Position numbers and translations under genes: made by a program
Assembly (NCBI GenBank): GCA_020638995.1
Contig: JACKHM010000001.1
Coordinates: forward strand, 1,736,001 to 1,800,000
Direction of reading: 5' to 3'
DNA length: 64,000 nt
From: Planctomycetaceae bacterium
GTDB lineage: Bacteria; Planctomycetota; Planctomycetia; Pirellulales; Pirellulaceae
Shown here: one piece after another, positions 41,599 to 51,713 of the stretch
Layout of the letters: every line of letters begins with the position of its first letter
How positions within the stretch are numbered: position 1 is the first letter of the stretch
The notes under the pieces: generated by a model
Seen by the model: only the letters and a program-made list of their open reading frames with translations
Databases searched by the model: none
Told to the model about the DNA's origin: nothing

Positions 41599-42096
41599 TC
41601 ACTTCTGAAGTATCACCAACCCAGCAACGATAGCAATCGCAATCAGGACGGCAATCGACAGGACCAGCACGCCACTGCATCCGCCTCCCTCCACCTTGAT
41701 CCCATGACGCTCGGCCAGGGCTTCAACGGCTTGCTTGGAATCAAATAGCGTTTCGCCGGTCTGCGCTCTGTAAAGTTTGACGGCCTTGATCTTCTCGCCT
41801 TCTCCGAGAAGGCGCAATAGTTGCGCATCCAGATCGGCATCGGACTCAGATGGACTCGGCAGCTTGGCACCACGCTGTAGCGCTTCGACGGCATCCTTGG
41901 CGTCCTTCAGACTTGAACCAGTTTGCTCTCTGTAAACCTTGACGGCTTCGAGTTTGAGTCCTTTCGCCAGCAGCGAACTTACTTGTTGTTCGAGTTCGGC
42001 AGCTCTCGTCGAAGACTCAGGAATGAACGAACCGCAAGATCGGCACAATGTCGTGCTGGTAGAAACTGAATTATTGCAGGACGGGCAACTGGGCAT
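41599..42096 (-). CDS. Zinc-ribbon protein with two L7/L12-type repeats and a C-terminal anchor
   Basis: A 165-residue protein with MPSCPSCNNSVSTSTTLCRS as an N-terminal zinc ribbon. Two repeats then follow: LEAVKVYREQTGSSLKDAKD and IKAVKLYRAQTGETLFDSKQ, each continuing AVEAL. These match the ribosomal L7/L12 C-terminal fold (helix, then TGLGLKEAKxxVE-like). A C-terminal helix GVLVLSIAVLIAIAIVAGLV anchors it. The L12-like units probably mediate protein contacts. ATG at 42096 begins the zinc ribbon; the longer upstream frame is not family-like. Confidence 0.7.
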   Translation of the reverse strand: MPSCPSCNNSVSTSTTLCRSCGSFIPESSTRAAELEQQVSSLLAKGLKLEAVKVYREQTGSSLKDAKDAVEALQRGAKLPSPSESDADLDAQLLRLLGEGEKIKAVKLYRAQTGETLFDSKQAVEALAERHGIKVEGGGCSGVLVLSIAVLIAIAIVAGLVILQK

Positions 42097-42372
42097 ATCG
42101 GCGATCCTAGTGACTGGGGATCGTATTCTAGCAGATGGTCGAAAAGACCGTTTCACTAATTCATACGGACGATTCCATCTGCTACTCCGGCAATAGAAGC
42201 GTCTGTTTCGTTGACAAAAACACAAGTCATCACTTCCGGAACCGGCTACAAGACACCTATGCTGATGTCGATTCGCACAATTCACATTCCAAGCTACCGC
42301 GGTTACAATAGGCAGTAACCGACATCCTCCACGGGCCGGGGCGTGTCCTTGAAATGCAGATCTTACACATCC

Positions 42373-43518
42373 ATGAAGCAGATTTGCCGACTATGCAGAG
42401 CTGTCGGTTCTCGACCAGCTTTCTTCCTATTGATCGTTGGAATGCTCAGTTTGCTGACTGGGTCGGCCAAGGGCGCGGACCGAATCATCCTGCGCAACTT
42501 GAAGATTATCACGGACAAGACAGTTACGTCATTCGATGAAGATGGCGTCCGGTTGAATAACGCGCAGATTCTCGGGTGGGATGAAATCGAAAAGGCGAAG
42601 ATCGCCTCCGACCAGCAAGCCGCGTTCGATGCCATGCTTGGCGAATTGGGCGACCCTCTGTATCGAATTCGCCAGCGATTGTCGGTCGGAGACTACGAAG
42701 GCTTGCTGACACATGCCGAAGCGATCCAAGAACACTTCGTCGGGCGAACTAGCGATGCCGCCTATCTGGCGCTGCAAGCTTTGATGTGGGGACGGCTGGC
42801 AGTCGGTAAACGCGAAGCGGCGCTTACCGCGTATTTGCAATGTTACGACATTTTGCGACGGCGAGGGAAATCGTCGATACGTATGCCTGGTGAACGACAA
42901 CTCGCTTTCGATCCCCAGACCGCGTTATCGGCAGACCTTACACCCATTTGGTTCGATACGGCTGCGGCGAAGGCAGAAATGCCCCATGTCTTTCAAGTAA
43001 TTCGTGGCATGAAGGATCGCCCAGAGGGCGTGTTCATTTACTACGCAAGCTTGGCATCAGCCGCAGGTGACGATGAGACGTCCGGAAAAGTCTTGGGCGC
43101 CGTCAAATCAACACAACCGCCGGTCAGCGAACTTCGCGACATCATCGCAGCCCAGCGAGAGATCCTCACCGGCGTATCGCCAAGTTCTGCGGTGCAACGT
43201 CTACAAGCCAAGGTTGATCAGCTAACTGCTGCCAATCTACCACTCGGCCGGTATTGGCTCGGACGCTTTCAACTGGGCTCGGACCAAGCGGAAGTACAGC
43301 AACAGGGCTTGCTGAATCTCTTACGTATTCCGGCCGTTTATGGCGCGAACCAGCCTGAACTAGCCGGAGCTGCTCTGTCGCTTGCGGTGAGAAAGCTTGC
43401 CGATCTTAAGGATGTTCGGGGCAGTGTCGCGCTTCGCGGCGAGCTGCTCGCCAAATACGGAAGCACCTATGCCGCAAAACAACTCGATGCCCAGACACCT
43501 TCAGACATCCGTCCCTGA
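42373..43518 (+). CDS. Exported protein, first gene of the ExbB/ExbD cluster
   Basis: A 381-residue protein with an N-terminal signal (RPAFFLLIVGMLSLLTGSAK). The mature part starts RIILRNLKIITDKTVTSFDE, then VRLNNAQILGWDEIEKAK, a small beta domain that recurs in the last gene of this cluster. TPR-like helices follow, such as YLALQALMWGRLAVGKREAA. It ends 46 bp before the channel gene. Function is unknown, but its position suggests a periplasmic partner of the proton channel. Confidence 0.6.
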   Translation: MKQICRLCRAVGSRPAFFLLIVGMLSLLTGSAKGADRIILRNLKIITDKTVTSFDEDGVRLNNAQILGWDEIEKAKIASDQQAAFDAMLGELGDPLYRIRQRLSVGDYEGLLTHAEAIQEHFVGRTSDAAYLALQALMWGRLAVGKREAALTAYLQCYDILRRRGKSSIRMPGERQLAFDPQTALSADLTPIWFDTAAAKAEMPHVFQVIRGMKDRPEGVFIYYASLASAAGDDETSGKVLGAVKSTQPPVSELRDIIAAQREILTGVSPSSAVQRLQAKVDQLTAANLPLGRYWLGRFQLGSDQAEVQQQGLLNLLRIPAVYGANQPELAGAALSLAVRKLADLKDVRGSVALRGELLAKYGSTYAAKQLDAQTPSDIRP

Positions 43519-43564
43519 CTCTCTACAACACTCGCACAAAAACATGCAGCTTCGAGGAATTAAC

Positions 43565-44389
43565 ATGGATCCTACTGCCACTCCCGAGAGAGCTCTTTGC
43601 ACACGAAGGCGATGCTGGTGGCCACTCTATTTCTTCGCATACTTCCTGATCGGCGCAGCTGTGTGCTTGCACCCAACCTCCACCGCTGTGGGGCAAGACG
43701 GCGAAGTCTTGGAGGATGCGGTCAGCGCCGCGGTGACGGGTTCAGCAGAGACGAAGACGCGCACGGTACTCGATACTGTCATCGACGGCGGAATCGTGGG
43801 TTTGTTCATTATCTTGCTGTCTGTCGTTTCCGTCGGATTTATCATCGAACACTTCATGACAATTCGCAAATCGACGTTGATGCCGGAAGTCGTTGCCGCG
43901 GACTTGGAAGAATTGATTGCACAAGGTCAAGTCGATCAGGCGATCGAGTATTGCAACGACCCGCCGAATCAATCGCTGTTTGCGACGGTCGTGTTAGCCG
44001 GACTGGAACGATACAAGGGATCGGAGTTTGGATTCGCCGAGTACAAGGCGGCGGTTGAAGAGGCCGGCGAAGATCAAACAGGCTCGCTCTATCGCAAGAC
44101 GGAAGTCCTTGGCCTGATCGGTTCCATCGCGCCGATGCTCGGCTTGACCGGCACCGTACTTGGCATGATTAAAGCCTTCAACACGATTGCGGCGACCGAC
44201 GGAGCAGCCAAGCCTGCAGAACTCGCCGGCGGCATCGGGCAGGCACTCGTGACAACCCTCATGGGATTGGTGGTCGCCATTCCGACGATGGTCGCATTCA
44301 GCTATTTCCGGAACAAAATCGACTCCATCATCGCCGAAGCCGGAAAACGCGTCGAACAAGTTCTAATGCCGCTCGGTCGCCGCAAGTGA
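43565..44389 (+). CDS. ExbB/TolQ/MotA-family proton channel protein
   Basis: A 274-residue inner-membrane channel subunit. GAGGAAT precedes the ATG at 43565. An N-terminal signal-like helix is followed by TVIDGGIVGLFIILLSVVSV, then a cytoplasmic loop. The conserved last two helices are LIGSIAPMLGLTGTVLGMIK and LVTTLMGLVVAIPTMVAFSY. The GLxGTVLGM pattern is the family hallmark. With ExbD/TolR partners it uses the proton gradient to drive envelope processes. Two such partners follow immediately. Confidence 0.9.
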   Translation: MDPTATPERALCTRRRCWWPLYFFAYFLIGAAVCLHPTSTAVGQDGEVLEDAVSAAVTGSAETKTRTVLDTVIDGGIVGLFIILLSVVSVGFIIEHFMTIRKSTLMPEVVAADLEELIAQGQVDQAIEYCNDPPNQSLFATVVLAGLERYKGSEFGFAEYKAAVEEAGEDQTGSLYRKTEVLGLIGSIAPMLGLTGTVLGMIKAFNTIAATDGAAKPAELAGGIGQALVTTLMGLVVAIPTMVAFSYFRNKIDSIIAEAGKRVEQVLMPLGRRK

Positions 44390-44441
44390 TCGATCACCCT
44401 TTGAAGTTCGTAGCCTGCAATCGCAAACCGTAGATTTTGTC

Positions 44442-44858
44442 ATGCGTCTCACCAAACGTCGCCGCAATACTCGCCCCGAGATGGACATGACTCCGATGAT
44501 CGACATCGTATTCTTATTGATCATCTTTTTTATGACTGTGACCCAAGTGTCCAAGCTCAATAAAGAACAGCTTGAGCTGCCGAAACTCAAGGGCACAGAA
44601 GACCAAAAGCCCTCGGTGCTAACGGTGAATGTGACCGAGACGGGCGAGATCCGTGTTTCGGGACAAACGCTGTCCAGCGGCGAATTCGTATCGTTGGTAA
44701 ATCGTGAACTGCGGCGTGCCGGAGACGATCCAAACCTGTTAGGGATCGTGATTCGCGCCGACCAGCGAGGAGCCAGCGCCGGTGTGAACGCGATCGTCGC
44801 CGCCTTGAACAACTTGCAAATCAAGCGCGTAAGAATCGCCGTGGAAGTACCGCAATGA
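44442..44858 (+). CDS. ExbD/TolR-family protein, first copy
   Basis: A 138-residue protein. MRLTKRRRNTRPEMDMTPMI is a basic N-terminus, then DIVFLLIIFFMTV, the single helix with the conserved Asp. The periplasmic domain shows LTVNVTETGEIRVSGQTL and VIRADQRGASAGVNAIVAAL. All hallmarks of ExbD/TolR are there. Confidence 0.9.
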   Translation: MRLTKRRRNTRPEMDMTPMIDIVFLLIIFFMTVTQVSKLNKEQLELPKLKGTEDQKPSVLTVNVTETGEIRVSGQTLSSGEFVSLVNRELRRAGDDPNLLGIVIRADQRGASAGVNAIVAALNNLQIKRVRIAVEVPQ

Positions 44859-44958
44859 GACAAGAAGCCGTGACTGCGAGCCATACATCAGAGAGAAGAC
44901 ACGTTCAGCACCAGGAGTTACCCAGCTCTTTCTCCGCCTCCGACGTTCGTAACTAACC

Positions 44959-45378
44959 ATGAAGCTATCCAGTCGCAAAGTTCAGCACGAACAGAAGATT
45001 GCTTTGTCGATGACAAGCATGATCGACGTTGTCTTCTTGCTGTTGATCTTTTTCATGACAACGGCCAGCTTCGTAAAAACAGAGCGAGATCTCGATTCGG
45101 CAATCAAAGTGAACGAGAAATCCGCTGCTGAAGCGAGCGACTTGGAGCCCGCGATTGTCGAGATCGTACCCGGTGGGACGGGGTTTGTATTTCGCGTTGG
45201 CGCACGAGAATTGCTTTCGGACGATGAACTAACGAATGTGCTGCGAGCGTTCCCAAACAAGTTAGATGGTGCATTCGTCCGCGTCGCCAATGGTGCTCCA
45301 TTCCGTATGGCGGCCTCCGCAATTCAGGCTTGCAAGGATGCAGACTTCATTTCGGTGTCTTATGTACCGATGGATTAA
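44959..45378 (+). CDS. ExbD/TolR-family protein, second copy
   Basis: A 139-residue paralogue of the previous gene: KIALSMTSMIDVVFLLLIFF contains the conserved Asp in the helix. The periplasmic domain is VEIVPGGTGFVFRVGARELL and FVRVANGAPFRMAASAIQAC. Two ExbD copies after one ExbB is common in planctomycetes. Its 3' end overlaps the next start codon by 17 bp. Confidence 0.9.
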   Translation: MKLSSRKVQHEQKIALSMTSMIDVVFLLLIFFMTTASFVKTERDLDSAIKVNEKSAAEASDLEPAIVEIVPGGTGFVFRVGARELLSDDELTNVLRAFPNKLDGAFVRVANGAPFRMAASAIQACKDADFISVSYVPMD

Positions 45379-47902
45379 CAGCTCGATTCTACCCGCGTGT
45401 CTGGTCGCGTTTGTCTTGCTTCCGGTCTGCGCACATTCGGCAACTGAGGACGAACGGTTAGAAGAGTTTCTCACCCGCTTAGGCCTCGTCGAACTGCAAA
45501 CCGTTCATTTGGAGCAAGTGCTGGCGGCAGAAAGCGATGACGCAAATCGCACCTCGCTCGCCCGTCGCTTAGCTGACGTTTACGCGAGTCAATTGCTGGC
45601 ATACTCCGACGAAGCGACCAAGTACGAGGCGGTTGTTCAAAAGATCAACGCTTTGCTCGAGAAGGTACCATCAGCCAAAACGCCGTTACTGGAAGTGATG
45701 CTGTTGCAGGCCGACTATTACCGAGCCGAAGGACGAGTGGGAAAATGGATCGCTGATCGCAGTGATGCGACTAGCCGCGCCGATGCGCAGCAAATCCTCG
45801 ATCGGATTGCTCCCGAGCTGAATCGGCTCCAGACAGAACTGAACGCCAAGCAGGAAAGGCTGATCGAAGAGTTAAACGCGATAGAGGATGATGATCAGTC
45901 GGCCTTGAAAGAGAAAGAACTTTCGAGGCTTCAGGCGATCGTTGGTCGAGCATCGTACTTTGCGGCGTGGTCGAGCTACTATCGTGGACTCACAAAGAAC
46001 ACATCCGCCGATTACGAAGTTGCGTTGGCAATCTTCCGCCAGGTGCTGGGAGTCACTGGCAATTACGACGATATCGACGCTGAGTATCTGGGCCTGGAGT
46101 CGATCTGGCGTTCACGATCTTTGGTCGGACTCGCGCTTACGGAAGCTGCATTGGATCATACGGCAGAAAGCGACCGGTGCTTCGAGCTACTCAATCATGC
46201 ATCCGTCCCGCCGCAATTGCGGGACCAAGCCGAGTACTGGCGATTGCAATCGTTACTCAACGTCGAACGCTATGCGAAAGCATACGAGTTTGCCTCGCAA
46301 CAGATCGCGGCCTTTGAGGGCACGGCGACCCAGGGGCAAGTGAGTTTTTGTGTCGCCCTGATACAAACGGCCTACGCCGGAGGATCTGCGTCCAGCGAGG
46401 AGGCGCGACGATTAGGCGCTCTCGGACTCGGCGGCTTGATCAAACTCGGGCAGCGAGGCACCGCCAAGCAATTGATGGCGAAATACGAGATTGTATTGGA
46501 TGAAGACGCAGGCTTTTATTTGCGGTGGTTGCAAGGCCAGCAGCAGTTTGAGCACGCGGAAGAGACAAAGAGCGACGAGGAGTATGCGCTTGCCGCGGCG
46601 ACCTTAACCCAAGCCTTGCGAGATCCCTTAGCAAACAACGATCTTGCGTCGGCCGGCCAATGTCGCAGCCAGCTGGCATGGTGTCTGTACCGGCAAGGTA
46701 AGTACGACGCAGCGGGACGAGATTTTCAACTGGCTGCCGAACGTCTGATCGCGGCGCGCGACAAGTATGCGATTGATTCCGCTTGGATGGGCTTCGTGGC
46801 ATTTCAAGCAGCCAGCAAATCGGCCCCGCGATTTCGGGACGCAGCGATCGACATGCTCAATTTGATCAAACGTGAATTCCCCACGCATGAGTATGCCAAA
46901 CGAGCGGACTATTACATCGGTAAGATGCGGCAAAACACTTCGCCGACCGAGACCCTTCACAGCTTGGAGCAGGTTACTCCTGATGCGCCAGATTATCTTT
47001 CTGCACTCTATGAGATCGCGACGATTCTCTATTCCCAATGGGTGAAAGCAACTGCAGACGAGAAGGGTCAAATCACAGAGCGATTGTTTGAAGCGACCGA
47101 CAAGTACCTCGCGATGAGCAAACGAGAATCGGACAAGAGTCGACTTGTGCGGGCGGCAAATCAGGCCACCAACGTCGCACTGAATGGAACCGCCGTAAAA
47201 ATCGACGCTGCGGCCAAATACTTAGCACACGCAAGTTCGCTGGCACCGTCGCTGCCGGACTCGAATTCGGCAAAAGCCGAATACCACTTTCACGCGATGC
47301 AGCTGGCGATAAAACAAGGTGATTCGTTACAAGATCGGTTGCACGCCGACTGGCTTGTGAAAAATGCGGCCGGATCGCGTTATGAGCTGGCTGCGATCAT
47401 TGTGATGGCTCGTACCATGGACAACAAAGTCGAAACGACGAACCGCCGCGAAGATATCGAAGAAGCGTTCACACTTTATCAGCGCTTGGTCACATTGCTG
47501 GGCGATTCGCCGGATGCCATTCGGGCGAGCAAAAACGCTCAGGTCGCCAACTCGAAACTCGCAAGCTATGCGGCTCGCTTGGGGCGACACGACGTTGCCG
47601 CGCAGCGGATGGAACATTTGTTGGCTGCAAGCGACGGCCCGCCGAACAAGAGCTATCTACGACGGGCGGGACTCGCCAGCTTTGCGGCAGAGAATTATGA
47701 CGCTGCGCTCGCTCACTGGCGGGTGTTGGTGCGAGGACTCCCCAAAGGCTCCGACGAGTGGTTTGAAGCGAAATACTACCAACTCGCCTGCTTGTTGAAA
47801 GTGGATGATGCGAAGGGTCGTATTGCCTATGACCAGTTCAAATTGCTCTACCCGGATCTCGGTACACCTGCCTGGCGAGACAAGTTCGAAGCGCTGCACT
47901 AA
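45362..47902 (+). CDS. Large exported TPR-like protein
   Basis: An 846-residue protein starting MYRWINSSILPACLVAFVLL, a signal peptide with VCAHSA as cleavage region. The rest is almost wholly helical with TPR-like pairs, for example AQCRSQLAWCLYRQGKYDAA, KRADYYIGKM and LRRAGLASFAAENYDAALAH. It overlaps the second ExbD gene, which supports co-translation. Probably a periplasmic scaffold of the ExbB/ExbD complex. No enzymatic motif. Confidence 0.7.
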   Translation: MYRWINSSILPACLVAFVLLPVCAHSATEDERLEEFLTRLGLVELQTVHLEQVLAAESDDANRTSLARRLADVYASQLLAYSDEATKYEAVVQKINALLEKVPSAKTPLLEVMLLQADYYRAEGRVGKWIADRSDATSRADAQQILDRIAPELNRLQTELNAKQERLIEELNAIEDDDQSALKEKELSRLQAIVGRASYFAAWSSYYRGLTKNTSADYEVALAIFRQVLGVTGNYDDIDAEYLGLESIWRSRSLVGLALTEAALDHTAESDRCFELLNHASVPPQLRDQAEYWRLQSLLNVERYAKAYEFASQQIAAFEGTATQGQVSFCVALIQTAYAGGSASSEEARRLGALGLGGLIKLGQRGTAKQLMAKYEIVLDEDAGFYLRWLQGQQQFEHAEETKSDEEYALAAATLTQALRDPLANNDLASAGQCRSQLAWCLYRQGKYDAAGRDFQLAAERLIAARDKYAIDSAWMGFVAFQAASKSAPRFRDAAIDMLNLIKREFPTHEYAKRADYYIGKMRQNTSPTETLHSLEQVTPDAPDYLSALYEIATILYSQWVKATADEKGQITERLFEATDKYLAMSKRESDKSRLVRAANQATNVALNGTAVKIDAAAKYLAHASSLAPSLPDSNSAKAEYHFHAMQLAIKQGDSLQDRLHADWLVKNAAGSRYELAAIIVMARTMDNKVETTNRREDIEEAFTLYQRLVTLLGDSPDAIRASKNAQVANSKLASYAARLGRHDVAAQRMEHLLAASDGPPNKSYLRRAGLASFAAENYDAALAHWRVLVRGLPKGSDEWFEAKYYQLACLLKVDDAKGRIAYDQFKLLYPDLGTPAWRDKFEALH

Positions 47903-47944
47903 GATTAGTGTATCGCTACGCCTTCTAACTCTCGGACGCCTGCG

Positions 47945-50900
47945 TTGAAGCATCCCAAGCCACCACCTCAGACACTTCGTTCTGACGACGAGAAAAAAAT
48001 CCAGGTCTTCCTCGAACGTGCTTCGTCCATCGTTTTGGAACGGCCGGTGCTGGACCTTGCGCACTGGCGTCGTTTGGTCACGCTGGCCGAAGAGTTAGGA
48101 TTGAGTGACGACGAGTTGCAAAGCACTGTTCATGATCTGCGCCAGCGCGGGGTGATTTCCGAGATCGACCTCTCTCCTCCAAAGCCGCCGCCACTGCCCA
48201 GCAAGCATCCACAACCCACGGCTGACACGGATATCGCCTCCGGTCCCGAGCAACACTTTTCCCTACAGCCTCCGACGCCGCCACCCCCACCCGCGGCAAA
48301 GTCGCCGCAGGTGAAAGTAAAAGTCCAGTCGACCCAAGACGCGGCGTCACCCAGTTCGACGGCGGCAACCAGTTCGACTGCGGCACCTGAGCAGCACAGG
48401 GAACTATCGAAATCGGATCGCACAAGCCGCTATGTCGATCGCGCCGAAGCCATCATTGCGGAGCAGCGAGGTTTCGGCCAACGGACACAAGCACTGCTCG
48501 CGGCATTGGCGGAGGAAATGGGACTCGACCAGCAGGAGGCCGCGGTGGCGCTGCAGTCCAACCGTCGAGAGCCAGCACCCTCTCCGCCTCCTCCGCCCGA
48601 CAACGATACGACATCGCCAACACCTGAACCTCAATCTGGTGAGGCGTCGTTAGATCACCGCCGTTGGCGTGTCGAGGGGTCCCCTCCCCCAGAGCCTCCC
48701 CCGCCAACAAGGAAACCCGAACAGATCTACCGCGACTACTTGAGCGCGTCTCTGGGTCAGATCACGAATGGTCTTGTGCCCGTGATATTGGAGCGGAAAT
48801 TCATTAAGCACGGAACCTCGGTGCTCGGTCTCGCGAAGACGTTTGCTCGCCATCTAGTCCATGAAGAAGCAGCGGAGAAGAACTTGCGATTTGAATCGGA
48901 TCGCATCGACGTCGATCCCGAAACTGATTCGCAAGCTGGAGTCGCGGATGGAGATGCTCTATGCGATACAAACGTCAAGCTCTTCCTGGAGCGATCAGTT
49001 CCGATATTGTCCCTGCATCGCGGCATCAATGCCAAGAGTCGAGTGCTGCTGAACGCGTTGGCGACGGAGCTTGGCCTGTCTGACGAACAGGTCGAACAGG
49101 CAATCGCAGCGACCCAGTTTCGTACGAACACTAGCCGAGAAGATGCAGATGCTTTGCAAGAAGAGCGGTTGGTCGGGTTCCGCGAACTAGTTCAGGGCGC
49201 GCTGATCAGTTTGCCACGCAAGCTGCTGACGTTCGACGTCGAAGAAAACTTGCAACGTCACGGTGTAGAACGTCACGGGATCACCCCGGCCCTAGTGGGA
49301 AGTGCCATTCGTGAAGTATGCAGGGCCCTCGACATTCGTCAGATCTCAGAACAGCAAGCGCGCGAGCACATCGAGCATTTGGTCGATGCAAAGCTGATCG
49401 AGAACGCGCGTTTGCAGCGTGAGGTCTGCGCACGTGTCGAGGCCGAGGGTAAACAGTGGGGACTGAACGCTGAGCAGGTGGGGTCCATCATTAAGGAGCG
49501 AACACGGTTACAAGACAAACGCACGCGATCCGAGAGAAACTTCACACACGCTTCGCTGTGGGCCGCGAGCCTTGCAGCGTTAATCGTAATCGGTTTCTTT
49601 GGTTGGGTTGCGGTTCAAAGTGACCCGTCGGAGTTACAACCAATCGAGCTTGACACCGACAGTTCCGCGCTGCCCGTTCCCATCGTCGTTGACGACTCGG
49701 ATGTCGACTCAAGCTGGTGGGGTGAGGAACTTGAATTTGCGATGAGCGCCGCTCGCCGTGAACTGCGGTCACAGCGAGTGACACTTGTACAAGTTGAGTC
49801 GAAACAACCGAGCGAACGCACAGCGTCGTATGAAAAACTAACGGGCGAGTTGTTCGGAAAGACCTCCAATGACGAACGACGTGACTTGTTGATACGAGTC
49901 TTGTCCTTGTGCTACGCGCGAGATCCCGATCGACAAGCGGCTCGTCAGATCCTCGATGGATTGGTCGCTCGCATCCCGCGAACAGAACGCGACTTACGCG
50001 CAGATGACTCGTTGTATGCTCAATCCTACTCCGCGGCGCAAGCAGTCGTGAGCTTGGTTTCTCAATCTTCGAGCGACAGGCAAATGGATGCCACATCCGA
50101 ATTGGGAAGAGCGATCGGACGAACAATCGACGCCACGCTCGACCCGACAACGCTCGAGCAACATGCCTACGAAGGAGTTTCCGAACGGCTCTACCAACTA
50201 CTCATTGCACTCGCGAAGAGTGATCCGGCTCGCGTCGCAAGCTCTCATGCCATCGTCGCCGAGCAAGCAGCCGTATATCTCGACCCGGCAAAAATCGAAA
50301 AATTGAATACTGATTTTTTGGTAGTCGCGCTCGCCGGTGACAATCCGCTGTGGCGTCCCTATGAAGAGTTAATTCGCCGGACGGTGGCTTCAAAGAGTGG
50401 CATCAATGTCGTTCGCTTGCTCGAAATCTACGAAACAACACCGGTCGCGGAATTACAAGCCGTTCTCGGCGAAGCGTTGGTCGCACGAATCGACAAGGAG
50501 CCTGCGTTGAAGGATGTCGCCGGTATCGCGAGTGCAGTCCGCAAATCCCTCGGCGTCGCAATGGAAGACGTGGACAACAAGCGCCTCACACGATTTATCA
50601 TTGGCGCAAAAGGCTTGCTCGCCGAACCACGAGCCACGATTGACGATTCTGAGTCGCTGTTGGCCGAGGTCGTCACACTCGCGTATCACAACACGCTGGG
50701 TTGCGCGGTCACTCAAGGCAGCTCAGGCGATGCCAGTTTCGACTCACTTGCCAATCAGAGTCCAACCGCATTCCTGACTCCAAGCGAATCGGAGGAGGAG
50801 ACGGTACGTGATGAGCCGAAGATGCTCGAACCGACTACAATCCGGATGTTGAATGATCGGTTGAGAATGCTGCTGAATCCACGCACCAGTCCGGTCACCA

Positions 50901-51712
50901 AGTTCGGATTCATCGAATCGATCGCAGGACTCACAGATCGAGTTGACGATTTGGCTCCCGATCAGGCTGCAGCATTAGCGACATACTTGCTCGCAAAAAA
51001 ACGTATCGAGGAACACCGTGCTATCCTTCCTCATGTCAAGGAGATCGGCAAGTGGAAGCAGGTACGTCTGGGGGTCGCTGATCAGCTCGACGAAGTGGGC
51101 ATCAACGGCGAGCAGTTACAGGCTGTCGTCTCGCAACTCTTGGGAAGAGACTATGTTCTCGAGAGCGGAGATGCAGGAAGAGAGTCACTGCGAGTCGATT
51201 TGCTGCAGAGCGCATTAGCCGACGCCAAGAAGCAAGATGTCGGCGACCAGGACAAGTTCAGAATCTATGACGACGCAGCCCAGGCGTTATACGACTTCTA
51301 TACATCACAGGCGATCCTTGTCCGAACGACGGACTGGCCGGAGGAACCAGTGACGCCATCCGTGGTTGCAAGATCCATGATAGAAAGTCGAGTGAAGGCA
51401 CTGTCGGATGCAAAGCTGGCGGCGGAAGGAAAGAAGCAACTTCAGCAGGTGGACATCGATCTTCGATCGGTTGACTACCTCGCAACGAATGATTTACAGC
51501 GTCTGATCTACTTGGATCGGTTGTGCTTGCGGTTACTGGCCGTCGAATTTGCGAGCGAAGAGCCCTCACGGGCCGCGGAGGGATACGCCTTGGTTGAGCA
51601 ACTGGCGAAACAGGATCGTGCCGCAAAGCATATCATGATTCAAATGCGAGACGGGCAAGCAGCAATCCTGCGGATGTGGTTGTTGAGAAACGGCGCTGAA
51701 GGAGGATTTTAG
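47945..51712 (+). CDS. Giant single-pass protein of the ExbB/ExbD cluster
   Basis: A 1255-residue protein from a TTG at 47945; no stronger start was found. Residues 1-525 contain three or four copies of a short helical motif around LARLVTLAEELGLSDDELQS, QALLAALAEEMGLDQQEAAV and RVLLNALATELGLSDEQVEQ. These are separated by Pro-rich linkers such as PPPPPDNDTTSPTPEPQ. A single membrane helix follows near 536-556 (SLWAASLAALIVIGFFGWVA). The 700-residue exported part is helical without known domains. It spans the membrane next to the channel, so a cytoplasm-to-periplasm coupling role is plausible. Confidence 0.65.
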   Translation: MKHPKPPPQTLRSDDEKKIQVFLERASSIVLERPVLDLAHWRRLVTLAEELGLSDDELQSTVHDLRQRGVISEIDLSPPKPPPLPSKHPQPTADTDIASGPEQHFSLQPPTPPPPPAAKSPQVKVKVQSTQDAASPSSTAATSSTAAPEQHRELSKSDRTSRYVDRAEAIIAEQRGFGQRTQALLAALAEEMGLDQQEAAVALQSNRREPAPSPPPPPDNDTTSPTPEPQSGEASLDHRRWRVEGSPPPEPPPPTRKPEQIYRDYLSASLGQITNGLVPVILERKFIKHGTSVLGLAKTFARHLVHEEAAEKNLRFESDRIDVDPETDSQAGVADGDALCDTNVKLFLERSVPILSLHRGINAKSRVLLNALATELGLSDEQVEQAIAATQFRTNTSREDADALQEERLVGFRELVQGALISLPRKLLTFDVEENLQRHGVERHGITPALVGSAIREVCRALDIRQISEQQAREHIEHLVDAKLIENARLQREVCARVEAEGKQWGLNAEQVGSIIKERTRLQDKRTRSERNFTHASLWAASLAALIVIGFFGWVAVQSDPSELQPIELDTDSSALPVPIVVDDSDVDSSWWGEELEFAMSAARRELRSQRVTLVQVESKQPSERTASYEKLTGELFGKTSNDERRDLLIRVLSLCYARDPDRQAARQILDGLVARIPRTERDLRADDSLYAQSYSAAQAVVSLVSQSSSDRQMDATSELGRAIGRTIDATLDPTTLEQHAYEGVSERLYQLLIALAKSDPARVASSHAIVAEQAAVYLDPAKIEKLNTDFLVVALAGDNPLWRPYEELIRRTVASKSGINVVRLLEIYETTPVAELQAVLGEALVARIDKEPALKDVAGIASAVRKSLGVAMEDVDNKRLTRFIIGAKGLLAEPRATIDDSESLLAEVVTLAYHNTLGCAVTQGSSGDASFDSLANQSPTAFLTPSESEEETVRDEPKMLEPTTIRMLNDRLRMLLNPRTSPVTKFGFIESIAGLTDRVDDLAPDQAAALATYLLAKKRIEEHRAILPHVKEIGKWKQVRLGVADQLDEVGINGEQLQAVVSQLLGRDYVLESGDAGRESLRVDLLQSALADAKKQDVGDQDKFRIYDDAAQALYDFYTSQAILVRTTDWPEEPVTPSVVARSMIESRVKALSDAKLAAEGKKQLQQVDIDLRSVDYLATNDLQRLIYLDRLCLRLLAVEFASEEPSRAAEGYALVEQLAKQDRAAKHIMIQMRDGQAAILRMWLLRNGAEGGF

Positions 51713-51713
51713 G